Source of the DNA: Pseudomonadota bacterium | GTDB taxonomy: Bacteria > Pseudomonadota > Alphaproteobacteria > Rhizobiales > Rhizobiaceae | NCBI GenBank assembly: GCA_023433855.1 | Contig: JAEYTV010000276.1 | Location: 1-8,657 of the forward strand | DNA: 8,657 nt | Direction of reading: 5' to 3' | Shown: piece after piece, positions 1-6,636 of the stretch | How the letters are laid out: each line of letters begins with the position of its first letter | How positions within the stretch are numbered: the first letter of the stretch is position 1 | Notes under the pieces: model-generated | What the model was told of the DNA's origin: nothing | Seen by the model: the letters and a program-made list of their open reading frames with translations, nothing else | Databases searched by the model: none | Program-made: the position numbers and the translations under genes

Positions 1-624
1 ACAGCGGTAGCACACATCCCCCTCCCGCCCTACATTGCCGACAAGCGCGCCGAGGACGAACGGGATCGCCAGGATTACCAGACGATCTATGCCCGCGAAG
101 AAGGCGCCGTTGCAGCGCCCACGGCAGGTCTGCATTTCACGCCTGAGCTTTTCGCAGCGCTGGACGCTGCCGGCATCGAGCGTCACTTTGTGACCCTGCA
201 TGTCGGGGCGGGAACCTTCCTGCCCGTCAAGGCCGACGATACCGCCGATCACCGCATGCACCAGGAGATCGGCCAGGTAACCCCCGAGACGGCCGCACGG
301 CTGAATGCGGTAAGGCGGGCAGGGGGCCGCATCGTATGCGTCGGGACCACATCCCTGCGCCTCCTTGAAAGCGCTGCCGCCGACGATGGCACCATATCCG
401 CCTGGAGCGGTCCCACCGGAATCTTCATCACGCCCGGTTACCGCTTCAAGGCAGTCGACATGCTGATGACCAACTTCCATCTGCCCCGATCGACGCTCTT
501 TATGCTGGTGTCGGCCTTTTCAGGGCTCGACACTATGCGCGCCGCCTATATGCACGCAATACAATCCGGCTACCGCTTCTACTCTTACGGCGACGCGAGC
601 CTTCTCCACCGGACCGATAAATGA
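1..624 (+). CDS. queA: S-adenosylmethionine:tRNA ribosyltransferase-isomerase QueA, 3' part
   Basis: The frame is open from base 1, so the start lies upstream; 207 residues are visible, roughly the C-terminal 60% of a protein usually near 350 residues. QueA moves the ribosyl part of S-adenosylmethionine onto 7-aminomethyl-7-deazaguanine in the tRNA wobble position, giving epoxyqueuosine, in the cytoplasm. Family blocks are clear: HIPLPPYI at window residues 5-12, [13 protein letters not shown] at 35-47, [10 protein letters not shown] at 64-73, then [21 protein letters not shown] and a YRFYSYGDA ending. A GTG at 190 lies inside the conserved [10 protein letters not shown] block and is not a start. 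The stop TGA (622-624) overlaps the tgt ATG (621-623), which suggests translational coupling with the preceding enzyme of the pathway. No frameshift or missing block is seen in the visible part. Confidence 0.97.
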   Translation, partial: TAVAHIPLPPYIADKRAEDERDRQDYQTIYAREEGAVAAPTAGLHFTPELFAALDAAGIERHFVTLHVGAGTFLPVKADDTADHRMHQEIGQVTPETAARLNAVRRAGGRIVCVGTTSLRLLESAAADDGTISAWSGPTGIFITPGYRFKAVDMLMTNFHLPRSTLFMLVSAFSGLDTMRAAYMHAIQSGYRFYSYGDASLLHRTDK

Positions 625-1751
625 CGAAAGACTTCCAGTTCGAACTCAAGGCCACCGATGGCGGCGCCCGCCTAGGTGAGATCAGCATGCCGCGCGGCAC
701 GATCAGAACGCCAGCCTTCATGCCGGTCGGAACGGTTGGAACCGTCAAGGCGATGTATCTCGATCAGGTCCGCGACACCGGGGCTGACATCATTCTCGGG
801 AACACCTATCACCTGATGCTGCGGCCGGGCGCCGAGCGCGTCGCGCGCCTTGGTGGCCTTCACAAGCTTATCGGCTGGCGATATCCGATCCTCACCGACA
901 GCGGCGGCTTCCAGGTGATGTCGCTGTCGGGACTGCGAAAGCTCGATGAAAAGGGAGTGACGTTCAAGAGCCACGTCGACGGCAGCCTCCACCATATGTC
1001 GCCCGAACGCTCCATAGAAATCCAGGGCTTGCTGGGATCCGACATCCAGATGCAGCTTGACGAGTGTGTCGCGCTTCCTGCCGATCCCAATGAGGTCGAG
1101 CGTGCCATGGAACTGTCGCTGCGTTGGGCCGAACGCTGCCGCGTGGCGTTCGGCGACCAGCCCGGCAAGGCGATGTTCGGGATCGTTCAGGGCGGCGATC
1201 AGCCGAACCTTCGCATCCGCTCTGCCGAAGGGCTGACACAACTCGACCTCAAGGGGTATGCCGTTGGCGGTCTCGCAGTCGGCGAGCCGCAGGACGTGAT
1301 GCTGAAAATGCTCGAAACCACGCTGCCGGTCCTGCCGGCGGAAAAACCACGCTATCTGATGGGCGTGGGTACGCCGGACGATATCCTGAAGTCCGTTGCA
1401 CGCGGCATTGACATGTTCGATTGCGTGATGCCGACCCGGTCGGGGCGCCATGGCTTGGCATTTACCCGCCGAGGCAAGGTCAATATCCGCAATGCGCGCC
1501 ATGCTGAAGACATGCGGCCCCTGGACGAACAGTCGAGCTGTCCCGCCGCACGTGACTATTCGCGCGCCTATCTGCATCACCTGGTTCGCTCCGATGAAGC
1601 GCTCGGCGGCATGCTCCTGTCGTGGAACAACCTGCATTATTATCAGGAGCTGATGATGGGCATCCGCCAAGCGATCAGCGAGGGCCGCTTTGCGGATTTC
1701 TTCGCGGAAACCCAGGAGACCTGGGCGAGGGGCGACATAGACCCTCTATGA
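621..1751 (+). CDS. tgt: tRNA-guanine transglycosylase Tgt with degenerate zinc site
   Basis: This 376-residue enzyme swaps guanine 34 of GUN-anticodon tRNAs for preQ1, the step before QueA. The length is normal for bacterial Tgt. By alignment to recalled Zymomonas mobilis Tgt, the catalytic residues are present: D93 in DSGGFQ (Zm D102), D147 in LDEC (Zm D156) and the nucleophile D267 in MFDCVMPTR (Zm D280). [11 protein letters not shown] and HYLMGVG-like blocks (here RYLMGVG) are also intact. The odd part is the C-terminal zinc site: the ligands C318, C320, C323 and H349 of the Zm enzyme align with S305, C307, A310 and N336, so only one remains. The surrounding SRAYLHHL and YYQELM helices are conserved, so this looks like real replacement, not a reading error. 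I recall similar sequences in other rhizobia. The start ATG overlaps the queA stop. Confidence 0.97.
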   Translation: MTKDFQFELKATDGGARLGEISMPRGTIRTPAFMPVGTVGTVKAMYLDQVRDTGADIILGNTYHLMLRPGAERVARLGGLHKLIGWRYPILTDSGGFQVMSLSGLRKLDEKGVTFKSHVDGSLHHMSPERSIEIQGLLGSDIQMQLDECVALPADPNEVERAMELSLRWAERCRVAFGDQPGKAMFGIVQGGDQPNLRIRSAEGLTQLDLKGYAVGGLAVGEPQDVMLKMLETTLPVLPAEKPRYLMGVGTPDDILKSVARGIDMFDCVMPTRSGRHGLAFTRRGKVNIRNARHAEDMRPLDEQSSCPAARDYSRAYLHHLVRSDEALGGMLLSWNNLHYYQELMMGIRQAISEGRFADFFAETQETWARGDIDPL

Positions 1752-1757
1752 CGTACC

Positions 1758-1784
1758 GCCGAAGGCGTATCTTCGGCATTTCTT
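1758..1784 (+). terminator. Hairpin with T-rich tail after tgt
   Basis: A perfect 7-bp stem, GCCGAAG (1758-1764) with CTTCGGC (1771-1777) around a 6-base loop, starts six bases after the tgt stop and is followed by ATTTCTT. It has the shape of an intrinsic terminator for the queA-tgt transcript, though the T tract is interrupted and short, so it may be leaky. The rest of the gap to the next gene (1785-1915) holds a run of seven G (1822-1828) and an 8-base direct repeat GCCGCTAA (1842-1849 and 1893-1900). I see no tRNA and no convincing promoter there. Confidence 0.5.
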
Positions 1785-1936
1785 GGTGGGAGGCTTCCGA
1801 TGTGCCGCGAGCGGTTCCCAAGGGGGGGTAATCCAACGGGCGCCGCTAATTGGCCCATAACGGTGGATATTGGGTTGAGCCTAGAGGGCTTAGCCGCTAA
1901 CCAGAGTGACATGACTTGCCGAAAACAGGTGACACT

Positions 1937-2524
1937 GTGATCGATCCATACGAGATGCTTGGTCTTCCCCGAGAGGCTGACGGCGCTGCCGTCAAGTCTG
2001 CCTATCGCAAGCGCGCCAAGTCAGCCCATCCGGACGCGGGCGGGGACGTGGACACCTTCAGCAGGTTGACGACGTCCTATGAGCTTCTGTCCGATCCCAT
2101 TCGTCGCAAGGTCTACGACGATACCGGTTACGACCCGGAACTGGCCGACACGAAGGATCTTCAGGGCCTGGTGATTCTCGAGGCCCTGATCAATGAGGTG
2201 GTCCTGGACGAGCGGGAGCCGGGTAGCTTCGACCCCGTGGCCGCAATGCGAAGGAAACTGACCGATAAGATCGTCAGCGCGCGGTTTCACATCCTCGAGA
2301 TGGAGCGGCATCGTGCGCGCATCCGCAACCATATCGACCGGATTGCAAGGAAGCCGAATGCCGACGTGCTGGGACGGATGCTCCGTTCTCGCTGCGAAAC
2401 GATCGATGGAGCGATCAGCAAGGCAGAGAGCGAAATCGGCCATATAGAAACGGCTTACCACATGCTGGATGGTTACTCCTACGAAGTAGATCCGGTTACG
2501 GAGTTGAAGACGGCGGCGGAATAA
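1937..2524 (+). CDS. Small J-domain (DnaJ-like) protein, role unknown
   Basis: From the GTG at 1937 the protein has 195 residues. Residues 4-63 form a J domain: DPYEMLGL, the helix II basic stretch YRKRAKSA, the HPD triad at 31-33 that stimulates the Hsp70 ATPase, and SYELLSDPIRRKVYD. There is no Gly/Phe linker, no CxxCxGxG zinc finger and no DnaJ substrate domain, so it is a type III J protein. Residues 70-195 are predicted mostly helical and rich in charged residues, possibly a coiled coil; I do not recognise this part. No signal peptide or membrane segment is visible, so it is probably a cytoplasmic DnaK partner, but the client is unknown. GTG 1937 is preferred because AGGTGA (1927-1932) lies four bases before it and the J domain starts at once. 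An in-frame TTG at 1916 would add seven residues behind a weaker ribosome site. Confidence 0.85.
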   Translation: MIDPYEMLGLPREADGAAVKSAYRKRAKSAHPDAGGDVDTFSRLTTSYELLSDPIRRKVYDDTGYDPELADTKDLQGLVILEALINEVVLDEREPGSFDPVAAMRRKLTDKIVSARFHILEMERHRARIRNHIDRIARKPNADVLGRMLRSRCETIDGAISKAESEIGHIETAYHMLDGYSYEVDPVTELKTAAE

Positions 2525-2599
2525 TCTGTCGCCTTTGTCCGCCTCCGCTCTCTCGACGCGTGAGCAACCGACTGCATGTGATTGTTTTCAGAGGAATTC

Positions 2600-3082
2600 A
2601 TGACCCTTATCATACGCGATGCTACCGCCGAGGACGCAGCATTGCTGTTCGGATTCATTCGCGAATTGGCGACCTACGAACGCGCTGAACATGAGGTTTC
2701 CGCGACCGTAGAGACCGTCCGGCAATCCCTGTTCGGCGAACAATCGGTGTCGCGGGCGCTGATCTGTGAAGCCGATGGAGAGCCTGTGGGCATGGCTATC
2801 TGGTTTTTCAGCTACTCGACATGGCAGGCAAGGAACGGGCTTTACCTGGAGGACCTCTATGTCACGCCAAGCGCGCGGCGATCCGGTGCGGGCACGGCGA
2901 TGTTGAAGCGGTTGGCGAAAATTGCGCTTGAAAACGGATGCGGTCGCTTCGAATGGAGCGTCCTCGACTGGAACGTTCCGGCCATCCGCGTCTATGAAGC
3001 GATCGGCGCTGAGCCGATGACCGAGTGGATCCGCTACAGGCTCAGCGGTGAGAAACTGAAGAACTTCGCCGAGGAAGCGTAG
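2600..3082 (+). CDS. GNAT N-acetyltransferase, SSAT/thialysine acetyltransferase-like
   Basis: The 160-residue protein is a single GNAT domain that uses acetyl-CoA to acetylate an amine. It shows IRDATAEDA at the N-terminus, FFSYSTW (70-75 region), the core LYLEDLYV (81-88), the acetyl-CoA phosphate loop RRSGAG (93-98, matching RxxGxG), then GRFEWSVLDWN (115-125) and Y132 in the position of the usual general acid. The STW..GLYLEDLYV and RFEWSVLDWN pattern is that of spermidine/spermine acetyltransferase relatives, many of which act on thialysine or other diamines; the true substrate cannot be read from sequence. ATG 2600 is chosen because AGAGGA (2590-2595) sits four bases before it; a TTG at 2582 would put that site inside the gene. 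It stands 75 bases after the J-domain gene, so it may share its transcript, and it is the last plus-strand gene before the convergent gap. Confidence 0.9.
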   Translation: MTLIIRDATAEDAALLFGFIRELATYERAEHEVSATVETVRQSLFGEQSVSRALICEADGEPVGMAIWFFSYSTWQARNGLYLEDLYVTPSARRSGAGTAMLKRLAKIALENGCGRFEWSVLDWNVPAIRVYEAIGAEPMTEWIRYRLSGEKLKNFAEEA

Positions 3083-3104
3083 CGGACGCTTGGTTGGTCG
3101 AGCT

Positions 3105-3137
3105 GGCTTCGATGTTGGAAGCCGCGTTCAGGCGCGG
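3105..3137 (+). terminator. Two adjacent hairpins after the acetyltransferase gene
   Basis: GGCTTC (3105-3110) pairs with GAAGCC (3118-3123) around a 7-base loop, and CCGCG (3122-3126) pairs with CGCGG (3133-3137) around a 6-base loop. The two stems share two bases and so compete at their junction. There is no T tract, so this is more likely a transcript 3'-end or stabilising structure than a classical intrinsic terminator. Its position, 22 bases after the stop, fits that role. Confidence 0.3.
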
Positions 3138-3164
3138 GGAGTGAGAGATTCGCCATCGCAGGAA

Positions 3165-3237
3165 CCGGACCTTCAAACCTTGCGCCTTGATCCGCAAATC
3201 GCATAAGGTAGATTATGGAACTGTAACTAAGGTCCGG
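3165..3237. repeat. Perfect 9-bp inverted repeat spanning the candidate promoter
   Basis: CCGGACCTT (3165-3173) and AAGGTCCGG (3229-3237) are exact reverse complements 55 bases apart. A second pair, ACCTT (3177-3181) and AAGGT (3205-3209), is nested inside, with GCG (3182-3184) facing CGC (3200-3202). The right arm is also the start of the candidate small RNA helix, so the arms offer alternative pairings. The nested palindromic layout resembles intergenic palindromic elements of rhizobia such as RIME, but I cannot match it to a known consensus. Confidence 0.45.
3187..3214 (+). promoter_or_regulatory. Possible sigma-70 type promoter in the convergent gap
   Basis: TTGATC (3187-3192, preceded by C, close to the rhizobial CTTGAC) is followed after 16 bases by TAGATT (3209-3214). 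Each hexamer matches the consensus at four of six positions. A start site near 3221 would follow. No coding frame begins downstream on this strand, so the likely product would be a noncoding RNA. The hexamers are short and the call rests mainly on their pairing with a terminator-like element about 75 bases further on. Confidence 0.3.
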
Positions 3238-3328
3238 AACCCGTGATGGAAGGATTGCAAGCGCTGATCGCTGTTGCCTTAGTGCCAGGCCGGCTTCGGT
3301 CTTCCCGATGATCCTGAGCCGGGTTTTT
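3221..3328 (+). ncRNA. Candidate small RNA in the convergent gap
   Basis: Between a possible promoter and a stem with five T residues lies about 108 nt of noncoding sequence with coherent pairing. ACTAAGG (3226-3232) pairs with CCTTAGT (3277-3283) to close a domain. Inside it AGCG (3260-3263) pairs with CGCT (3269-3272), and CAA and TTG extend this stem past a bulge. The terminator stem follows seven bases later. This closed domain plus terminator is the usual shape of a trans-acting small RNA or a 3' fragment RNA. I recognise no known family, and I see no anti-Shine-Dalgarno CCUCC loop as in some rhizobial small RNAs. It could instead be a palindromic repeat, or the folded 3' tail of the acetyltransferase transcript. 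Confidence 0.3.
3290..3328 (+). terminator. Stem followed by TTTTT, plus-strand terminator
   Basis: CCGGCT (3290-3295) pairs with AGCCGG (3317-3322). The 21-base loop contains a small inner stem CGG/CCG (3297-3299 and 3305-3307). G and then TTTTT (3324-3328) follow directly. This would end plus-strand transcription, from the acetyltransferase gene or from the candidate small RNA, before it runs into the opposing operon. The long loop makes it weaker than a textbook terminator. Confidence 0.45.
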
Positions 3329-3345
3329 AGATCGCCCAGGATCAT
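3308..3345. repeat. 9-bp inverted repeat next to the end of the minus-strand operon
   Basis: ATGATCCTG (3308-3316) and CAGGATCAT (3337-3345) are exact reverse complements with 20 bases between them; two more pairs (G3318-C3335, C3319-G3334) extend the stem past one mismatch. It lies 21 bases beyond the stop of the metallo-hydrolase gene read from the minus strand, so it could form the 3' end of the long operon transcript, although no T tract follows on that strand. On the plus strand its left arm lies within the loop of the TTTTT terminator and its extended arm overlaps that stem, so the full folds are mutually exclusive. Confidence 0.4.
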
Positions 3346-3366
3346 GCCCGCTGACGCGCGCGAGCA

Positions 3367-4188
3367 TCAGAGTTCCACCTCCACTTCGAAACTCAGGCCG
3401 TCGTAAGCCGGCTCGACATGCGACGGTGTCTCCGCCATCACGCGATCGTAGTCGAGAGGAATATGCATGTGCGTCAGGATGGCGCGCTTCGTCTGCAGGC
3501 GCGAGATCCAGTCCAAAGCTTGTTTGAGCGACAGATGGCTCGGATGATAGACGTATTGCAGCGCGTCCAGGATCAGCACGTCCAGATCCTGAAGTGCGGC
3601 GACACTTTCCGGTGGAAAATCACTGACGTCACTCGAATAAGCCACATCCCCGATCCGGAAGCCCAAGGAGTGGATGTCTCCGTGCATCTGGCGATACGGA
3701 CGGACGCGGATTGCTCCTCCCGGGCCATCGATGACGATCGTCTCGTCCATTGACTGGATCAGCTTTGGCAGAACGATGGGCGGATAATTGCCGCCGGGCG
3801 GCGTTTCCATGGCATAGCCAAAGCCCTGACGTATGCGGTCCATCGTATGCTTTTCCGCGTAGATCGGAATGCGGTGACGCTGCAGCATGAAATAAGTCCG
3901 CAGATCATCGATGCCATGTATATGGTCTGCATGCGCATGGGTATACAGGACAGCATCAACACGTTTCACCTGCGCGGCAATCATCTGGTGGCGGAAATCG
4001 GGCCCCGTATCCACCACCACCACGGTGCTGTTTCCGTCCGGACCTATCTGCTCGATCAGGAAGGCTGCTCGGGTCCGGCGGTTCTTCGGATTGCCCGGAT
4101 CGCACGCGCCCCAATCGCCATTAGGTCTCGGTACGCCCGGTGAGGACGAACAGCCAAGAATGGTGAAGCGTTGCCGATAGCGCGCCAC
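3367..4188 (-). CDS. PhnP-like metallo-beta-lactamase-fold hydrolase
   Basis: This 273-residue protein has the metallo-beta-lactamase fold and probably cleaves a phosphodiester, as its relative PhnP does with cyclic ribose phosphates; the real substrate is not known. The N-terminal GCSSSPGVP and WGACDP.NPKNRRTR block (12-40) is typical of this branch. The metal site reads H84-A-H86-A-D88-H89, with H169, D187 and H240 as likely further ligands. No signal peptide is seen, so it acts in the cytoplasm. There are no phosphonate genes nearby, which speaks against a true PhnP role. It starts with GTG three bases after the tatD stop, with AAGG about nine bases upstream, so it is translated as part of the operon and is its last gene. 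In rhizobia I recall the same tatD-hydrolase pairing. Confidence 0.9.
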   Translation of the reverse strand: MARYRQRFTILGCSSSPGVPRPNGDWGACDPGNPKNRRTRAAFLIEQIGPDGNSTVVVVDTGPDFRHQMIAAQVKRVDAVLYTHAHADHIHGIDDLRTYFMLQRHRIPIYAEKHTMDRIRQGFGYAMETPPGGNYPPIVLPKLIQSMDETIVIDGPGGAIRVRPYRQMHGDIHSLGFRIGDVAYSSDVSDFPPESVAALQDLDVLILDALQYVYHPSHLSLKQALDWISRLQTKRAILTHMHIPLDYDRVMAETPSHVEPAYDGLSFEVEVEL

Positions 4189-4191
4189 TGC

Positions 4192-4974
4192 TCAAAGCCT
4201 TGGCATCTTTGAAAAGACGCGGAGTGCGTTATCGGTGGTGATGCGCGCCATGTCCTCGTAGCTGATGCCACGGCATTCCGCGAGCACTTCGGCTGTGTTC
4301 GCCACGTAGGCGGGCTCGTTTCGCTTTCCGCGCCACCGCTTCGGCGCCAGATAAGGGGCGTCGGTTTCCACCAGCAGCCGATCCTTGGGAACAGTGCGTG
4401 CGATCGCCCTCAATTCCTCCGATTTCGGAAATGTTAGGATGCCTGAAAAGGAGATGTAGCCACCAAGGGCGACGCCCACTTCGGCGAGCCGCGCTCCAGA
4501 CGAGAAGCAGTGCAGGATGAACGGGAAAGCCCCCTTCCCGCTTTCCTCCTCGAGAATGGTGATCATGTCTTCGTCGGCGCTACGGCTATGGATCACCAGG
4601 GGAAGCCCGGTTTCACGGGCAGCGGCAATATGCCGGATAAAGCCGGTCTTCTGGTCAGCGGGGGTCTGAGTGTCGTAGAAGTAGTCGAGCCCGGCTTCGC
4701 CGATCGCCACGATCTTAGCGTGAGAACGCGCTATCCGGACGAGGTCGCCAGTTTGGACGTCCAGTTCGTCGCCCGCATTGTTCGGATGCGTCCCTACCGA
4801 GCAGAACACCGACGGGTATTGGTCGGCAATTGCCAGCACTCCTTCGAGCTTTTTGACTCGCGTCGAGATCGTCACCATCTGCCTGACGCCGGCTTCTTCT
4901 GCACGCGCTATGATGGCGTCTCGTTCTTCGGCGAAATCCGCAAAGTCCAGATGGCAATGGGTGTCGATCAGCAT
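4192..4974 (-). CDS. tatD: TatD-family metal-dependent deoxyribonuclease
   Basis: The 260-residue protein is a full-length TatD-type amidohydrolase-fold nuclease. Relatives are 3'-5' exonucleases for DNA and RNA, linked to oxidative damage repair and DNA degradation. All expected metal ligands are present: H6 and H8 in DTHCHLD, E93 in IGEAGLDYF, H129 in VIHSR, H155 in LHCFS and D205 in ETDAPYL. The C-terminal block LAPKRWRGKRNEP is also family typical. The ATG at 4974 follows the metG stop by nine bases, and AAGGGA, which begins inside that TAA, serves as its ribosome site; this points to coupling with metG. TatD has no link to Tat protein export here. The symbol is used at family level, as several paralogues (ycfH/ycjG-like) often exist in one genome. 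Confidence 0.94.
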   Translation of the reverse strand: MLIDTHCHLDFADFAEERDAIIARAEEAGVRQMVTISTRVKKLEGVLAIADQYPSVFCSVGTHPNNAGDELDVQTGDLVRIARSHAKIVAIGEAGLDYFYDTQTPADQKTGFIRHIAAARETGLPLVIHSRSADEDMITILEEESGKGAFPFILHCFSSGARLAEVGVALGGYISFSGILTFPKSEELRAIARTVPKDRLLVETDAPYLAPKRWRGKRNEPAYVANTAEVLAECRGISYEDMARITTDNALRVFSKMPRL

Positions 4975-4983
4975 GACGATCCC

Positions 4984-6537
4984 TTACGAACTCACATCCG
5001 CAGCGACATAGCGCGGAAAGACCGGCTGCGGAGCGTCAAGCGGCGTTCCGGGCACAAGACGCCCGGTTTCGCCGAGCGCGGCAAAATCGCGTTTCTCCGC
5101 AGGCGCAGCCACCAGGTCCAGGAGCTTGGAGGCGGATTCGGGCATGAAGGGCTGCAGTAGGATCGCCACCTGGCGCACCACCTCGGCTGCCACGTAAAGC
5201 ACCGTCCCCATCCTGGTGACGTCGGTCTTGCGGAGCACCCAGGGGGCTTGTGCGGCAAAATACCGGTCCGTTTCGGAGACCACTCCGATGATGGCGGCAA
5301 CCGCCCTATGAATTGCCTGCTTGTCCATCTCCTCCCGGCAAATCGCGAGCAGTCCGTCCACGGCCGACAGAAGTTCCTCGTCGGCATCGGTCAGTTCCGC
5401 CGGCTGAGGGATCAATCCGTCGCAGTTCTTGACGATCATCGACAGGGAGCGGCTGGCGAGGTTTCCGATACCGTTTGCCAGATCCGCGTTCACCCGGGCG
5501 GCGATGAGTTGGTCGTTGCAGTTGCCGTCCTGTCCGAAGGAGATCTCGCGGCAGAGATAATACCGTACGTAATCGAGACCGAATTTGGACAGAAGGTCGA
5601 ACGGATCGACGACGTTTCCAACCGACTTCGACATCTTCTCGCCGGCATTGAGAACAAAGCCGTGCGCAAAGACGCGCTTCGGAAGCGGCAGCTTTGCCGA
5701 CATCAGAAAGGCAGGCCAGTAAACGGCATGGAACCGGATGATGTCCTTCCCGATGATGTGGGCGTCCGCCGGCCAGTATTTTGCCCGGGGACCCGTGGGA
5801 TCGTCCAAGTACCCGGTCGCGGTGAGATAGTTCGTCAGCGCGTCGACCCACACATACATGACATGGTCAGCATCGTTGGGCACCTTGATGCCCCAGTCGA
5901 AGGTGGTTCGTGAAATCGACAGGTCCTTCAGCCCCGACTTCACGAACGAAATAACTTCGTTGCGACGCTCGTTAGGGCCAATGAAGTCCGGATTCTCTTC
6001 GTAGTGTCTGAGGAGCCGCTCCTCGTAGGCCGACAACTTGAAGAAGTAGCTCGATTCCTCGACCCACTCGACCGGTGTGCCCTGCGGTCCATAACGGATA
6101 CCGTCGCGCAGTTCGGTTTCGTTCTCGCCGTAATAAGCCTCGTCACGCACCGAATACCAGCCGGCATAGGTGTCCTTGTAGACGTCACCGTTATCAGCCA
6201 TCCGGTTCCAGATCGCTTTGCAAGCGTCGTGGTGCCGGGGTTCGGTGGTGCGGATAAAGTCGTCGTTCGACGCGTTCAGCAGTCGACCCATCTCGCGGAA
6301 TTCGGCCGAGTTGCGCTCCGCAAGATCAGCGGGAGAGATGCCCTCCGCGCGCGCCGTCTGCTGCATCTTCTGCCCATGTTCGTCCGTGCCGGTCAGGAAG
6401 AACACATCCTTGCCGTCAAGGCGCTGAAATCGCGCCATCGCATCCGTCGCGATCAGTTCGTAGGCGTGGCCGATATGCGGCCTGCCGTTCGGATAGGAAA
6501 TCGCGGTCGTGATGTAATAGGGTGTTTTGTCCGGCAT
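4984..6537 (-). CDS. metG: Methionyl-tRNA synthetase
   Basis: This class I synthetase of 517 residues charges tRNA-Met with methionine in the cytoplasm. The HIGH motif is at 21-24 ([12 protein letters not shown]) and KMSKS at 301-305, with [11 protein letters not shown] and [12 protein letters not shown] between them. The connective-peptide region (about 120-150, [11 protein letters not shown]) has no CxxC knuckles, so it belongs to the zinc-free MetRS subgroup, unlike the E. coli enzyme. It stops after the anticodon-binding helical domain and lacks the C-terminal EMAP-like tRNA-binding domain; this short form is usual in alphaproteobacteria. The ATG at 6537 gives the normal N-terminus ([18 protein letters not shown]). 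Only a weak GAGTGA precedes it, directly after a hairpin. It sits 97 bases after holB and nine before tatD. Confidence 0.97.
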   Translation of the reverse strand: MPDKTPYYITTAISYPNGRPHIGHAYELIATDAMARFQRLDGKDVFFLTGTDEHGQKMQQTARAEGISPADLAERNSAEFREMGRLLNASNDDFIRTTEPRHHDACKAIWNRMADNGDVYKDTYAGWYSVRDEAYYGENETELRDGIRYGPQGTPVEWVEESSYFFKLSAYEERLLRHYEENPDFIGPNERRNEVISFVKSGLKDLSISRTTFDWGIKVPNDADHVMYVWVDALTNYLTATGYLDDPTGPRAKYWPADAHIIGKDIIRFHAVYWPAFLMSAKLPLPKRVFAHGFVLNAGEKMSKSVGNVVDPFDLLSKFGLDYVRYYLCREISFGQDGNCNDQLIAARVNADLANGIGNLASRSLSMIVKNCDGLIPQPAELTDADEELLSAVDGLLAICREEMDKQAIHRAVAAIIGVVSETDRYFAAQAPWVLRKTDVTRMGTVLYVAAEVVRQVAILLQPFMPESASKLLDLVAAPAEKRDFAALGETGRLVPGTPLDAPQPVFPRYVAADVSS

Positions 6538-6546
6538 CGTTCACTC

Positions 6547-6573
6547 GAGCGCTGAAGGAGTTCTCCCGCGCTC
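6547..6573 (-). promoter_or_regulatory. Hairpin just upstream of metG
   Basis: GAGCGC (6547-6552) pairs with GCGCTC (6568-6573), and inside it GGAG (6557-6560) pairs with CTCC (6563-6566) across a 2-base loop. In the metG direction the structure ends one base before GAGTGA, the only Shine-Dalgarno-like stretch before the ATG. A second fold, GCGCT (6568-6572) with AGCGC (6576-6580), would compete with it. No T tract follows, so it is not a clear terminator. It may adjust metG translation or protect a processed 5' end. The remaining gap bases (6581-6636) show no promoter I would defend. Confidence 0.35.
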
Positions 6574-6636
6574 TTAGCGCATGTTTTGCACGAGAGAAAC
6601 ACAAACTTCCGCGCAACACCTCGCGGGTACGTCCGG

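Noticed and set aside
672..1670. Long minus-strand open frame of 332 codons opposite tgt
   Set aside because: It lies entirely within tgt, matches no family I know and is rich in His, Arg and Ala, as expected of the antisense of GC-rich code. tgt is secure by its motifs.
1853..1865. 13-base match GCCCATAACGGTG at 1853-1865 and 8378-8390, both in gaps before genes
   Set aside because: One 13-base match is about what chance allows in a window of this size, and the two copies face opposite ways relative to the next gene.
1752..1915. Possible tRNA or riboswitch after tgt
   Set aside because: No acceptor stem, T-loop GGTTCRA pattern or preQ1-type pseudoknot with a matching anti-site could be found; only the terminator-like hairpin holds up.
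3034..3345. Minus-strand open frame of 103 codons in the convergent gap
   Set aside because: It runs into the antisense of the acetyltransferase 3' end, begins in the arm of an inverted repeat, has no clear ribosome site and resembles no known protein. It could only be revived by conservation in relatives.
4510..5913. Two plus-strand open frames of 216 and 221 codons opposite tatD and metG
   Set aside because: Both are antisense shadows of well-supported genes with no recognisable domain.
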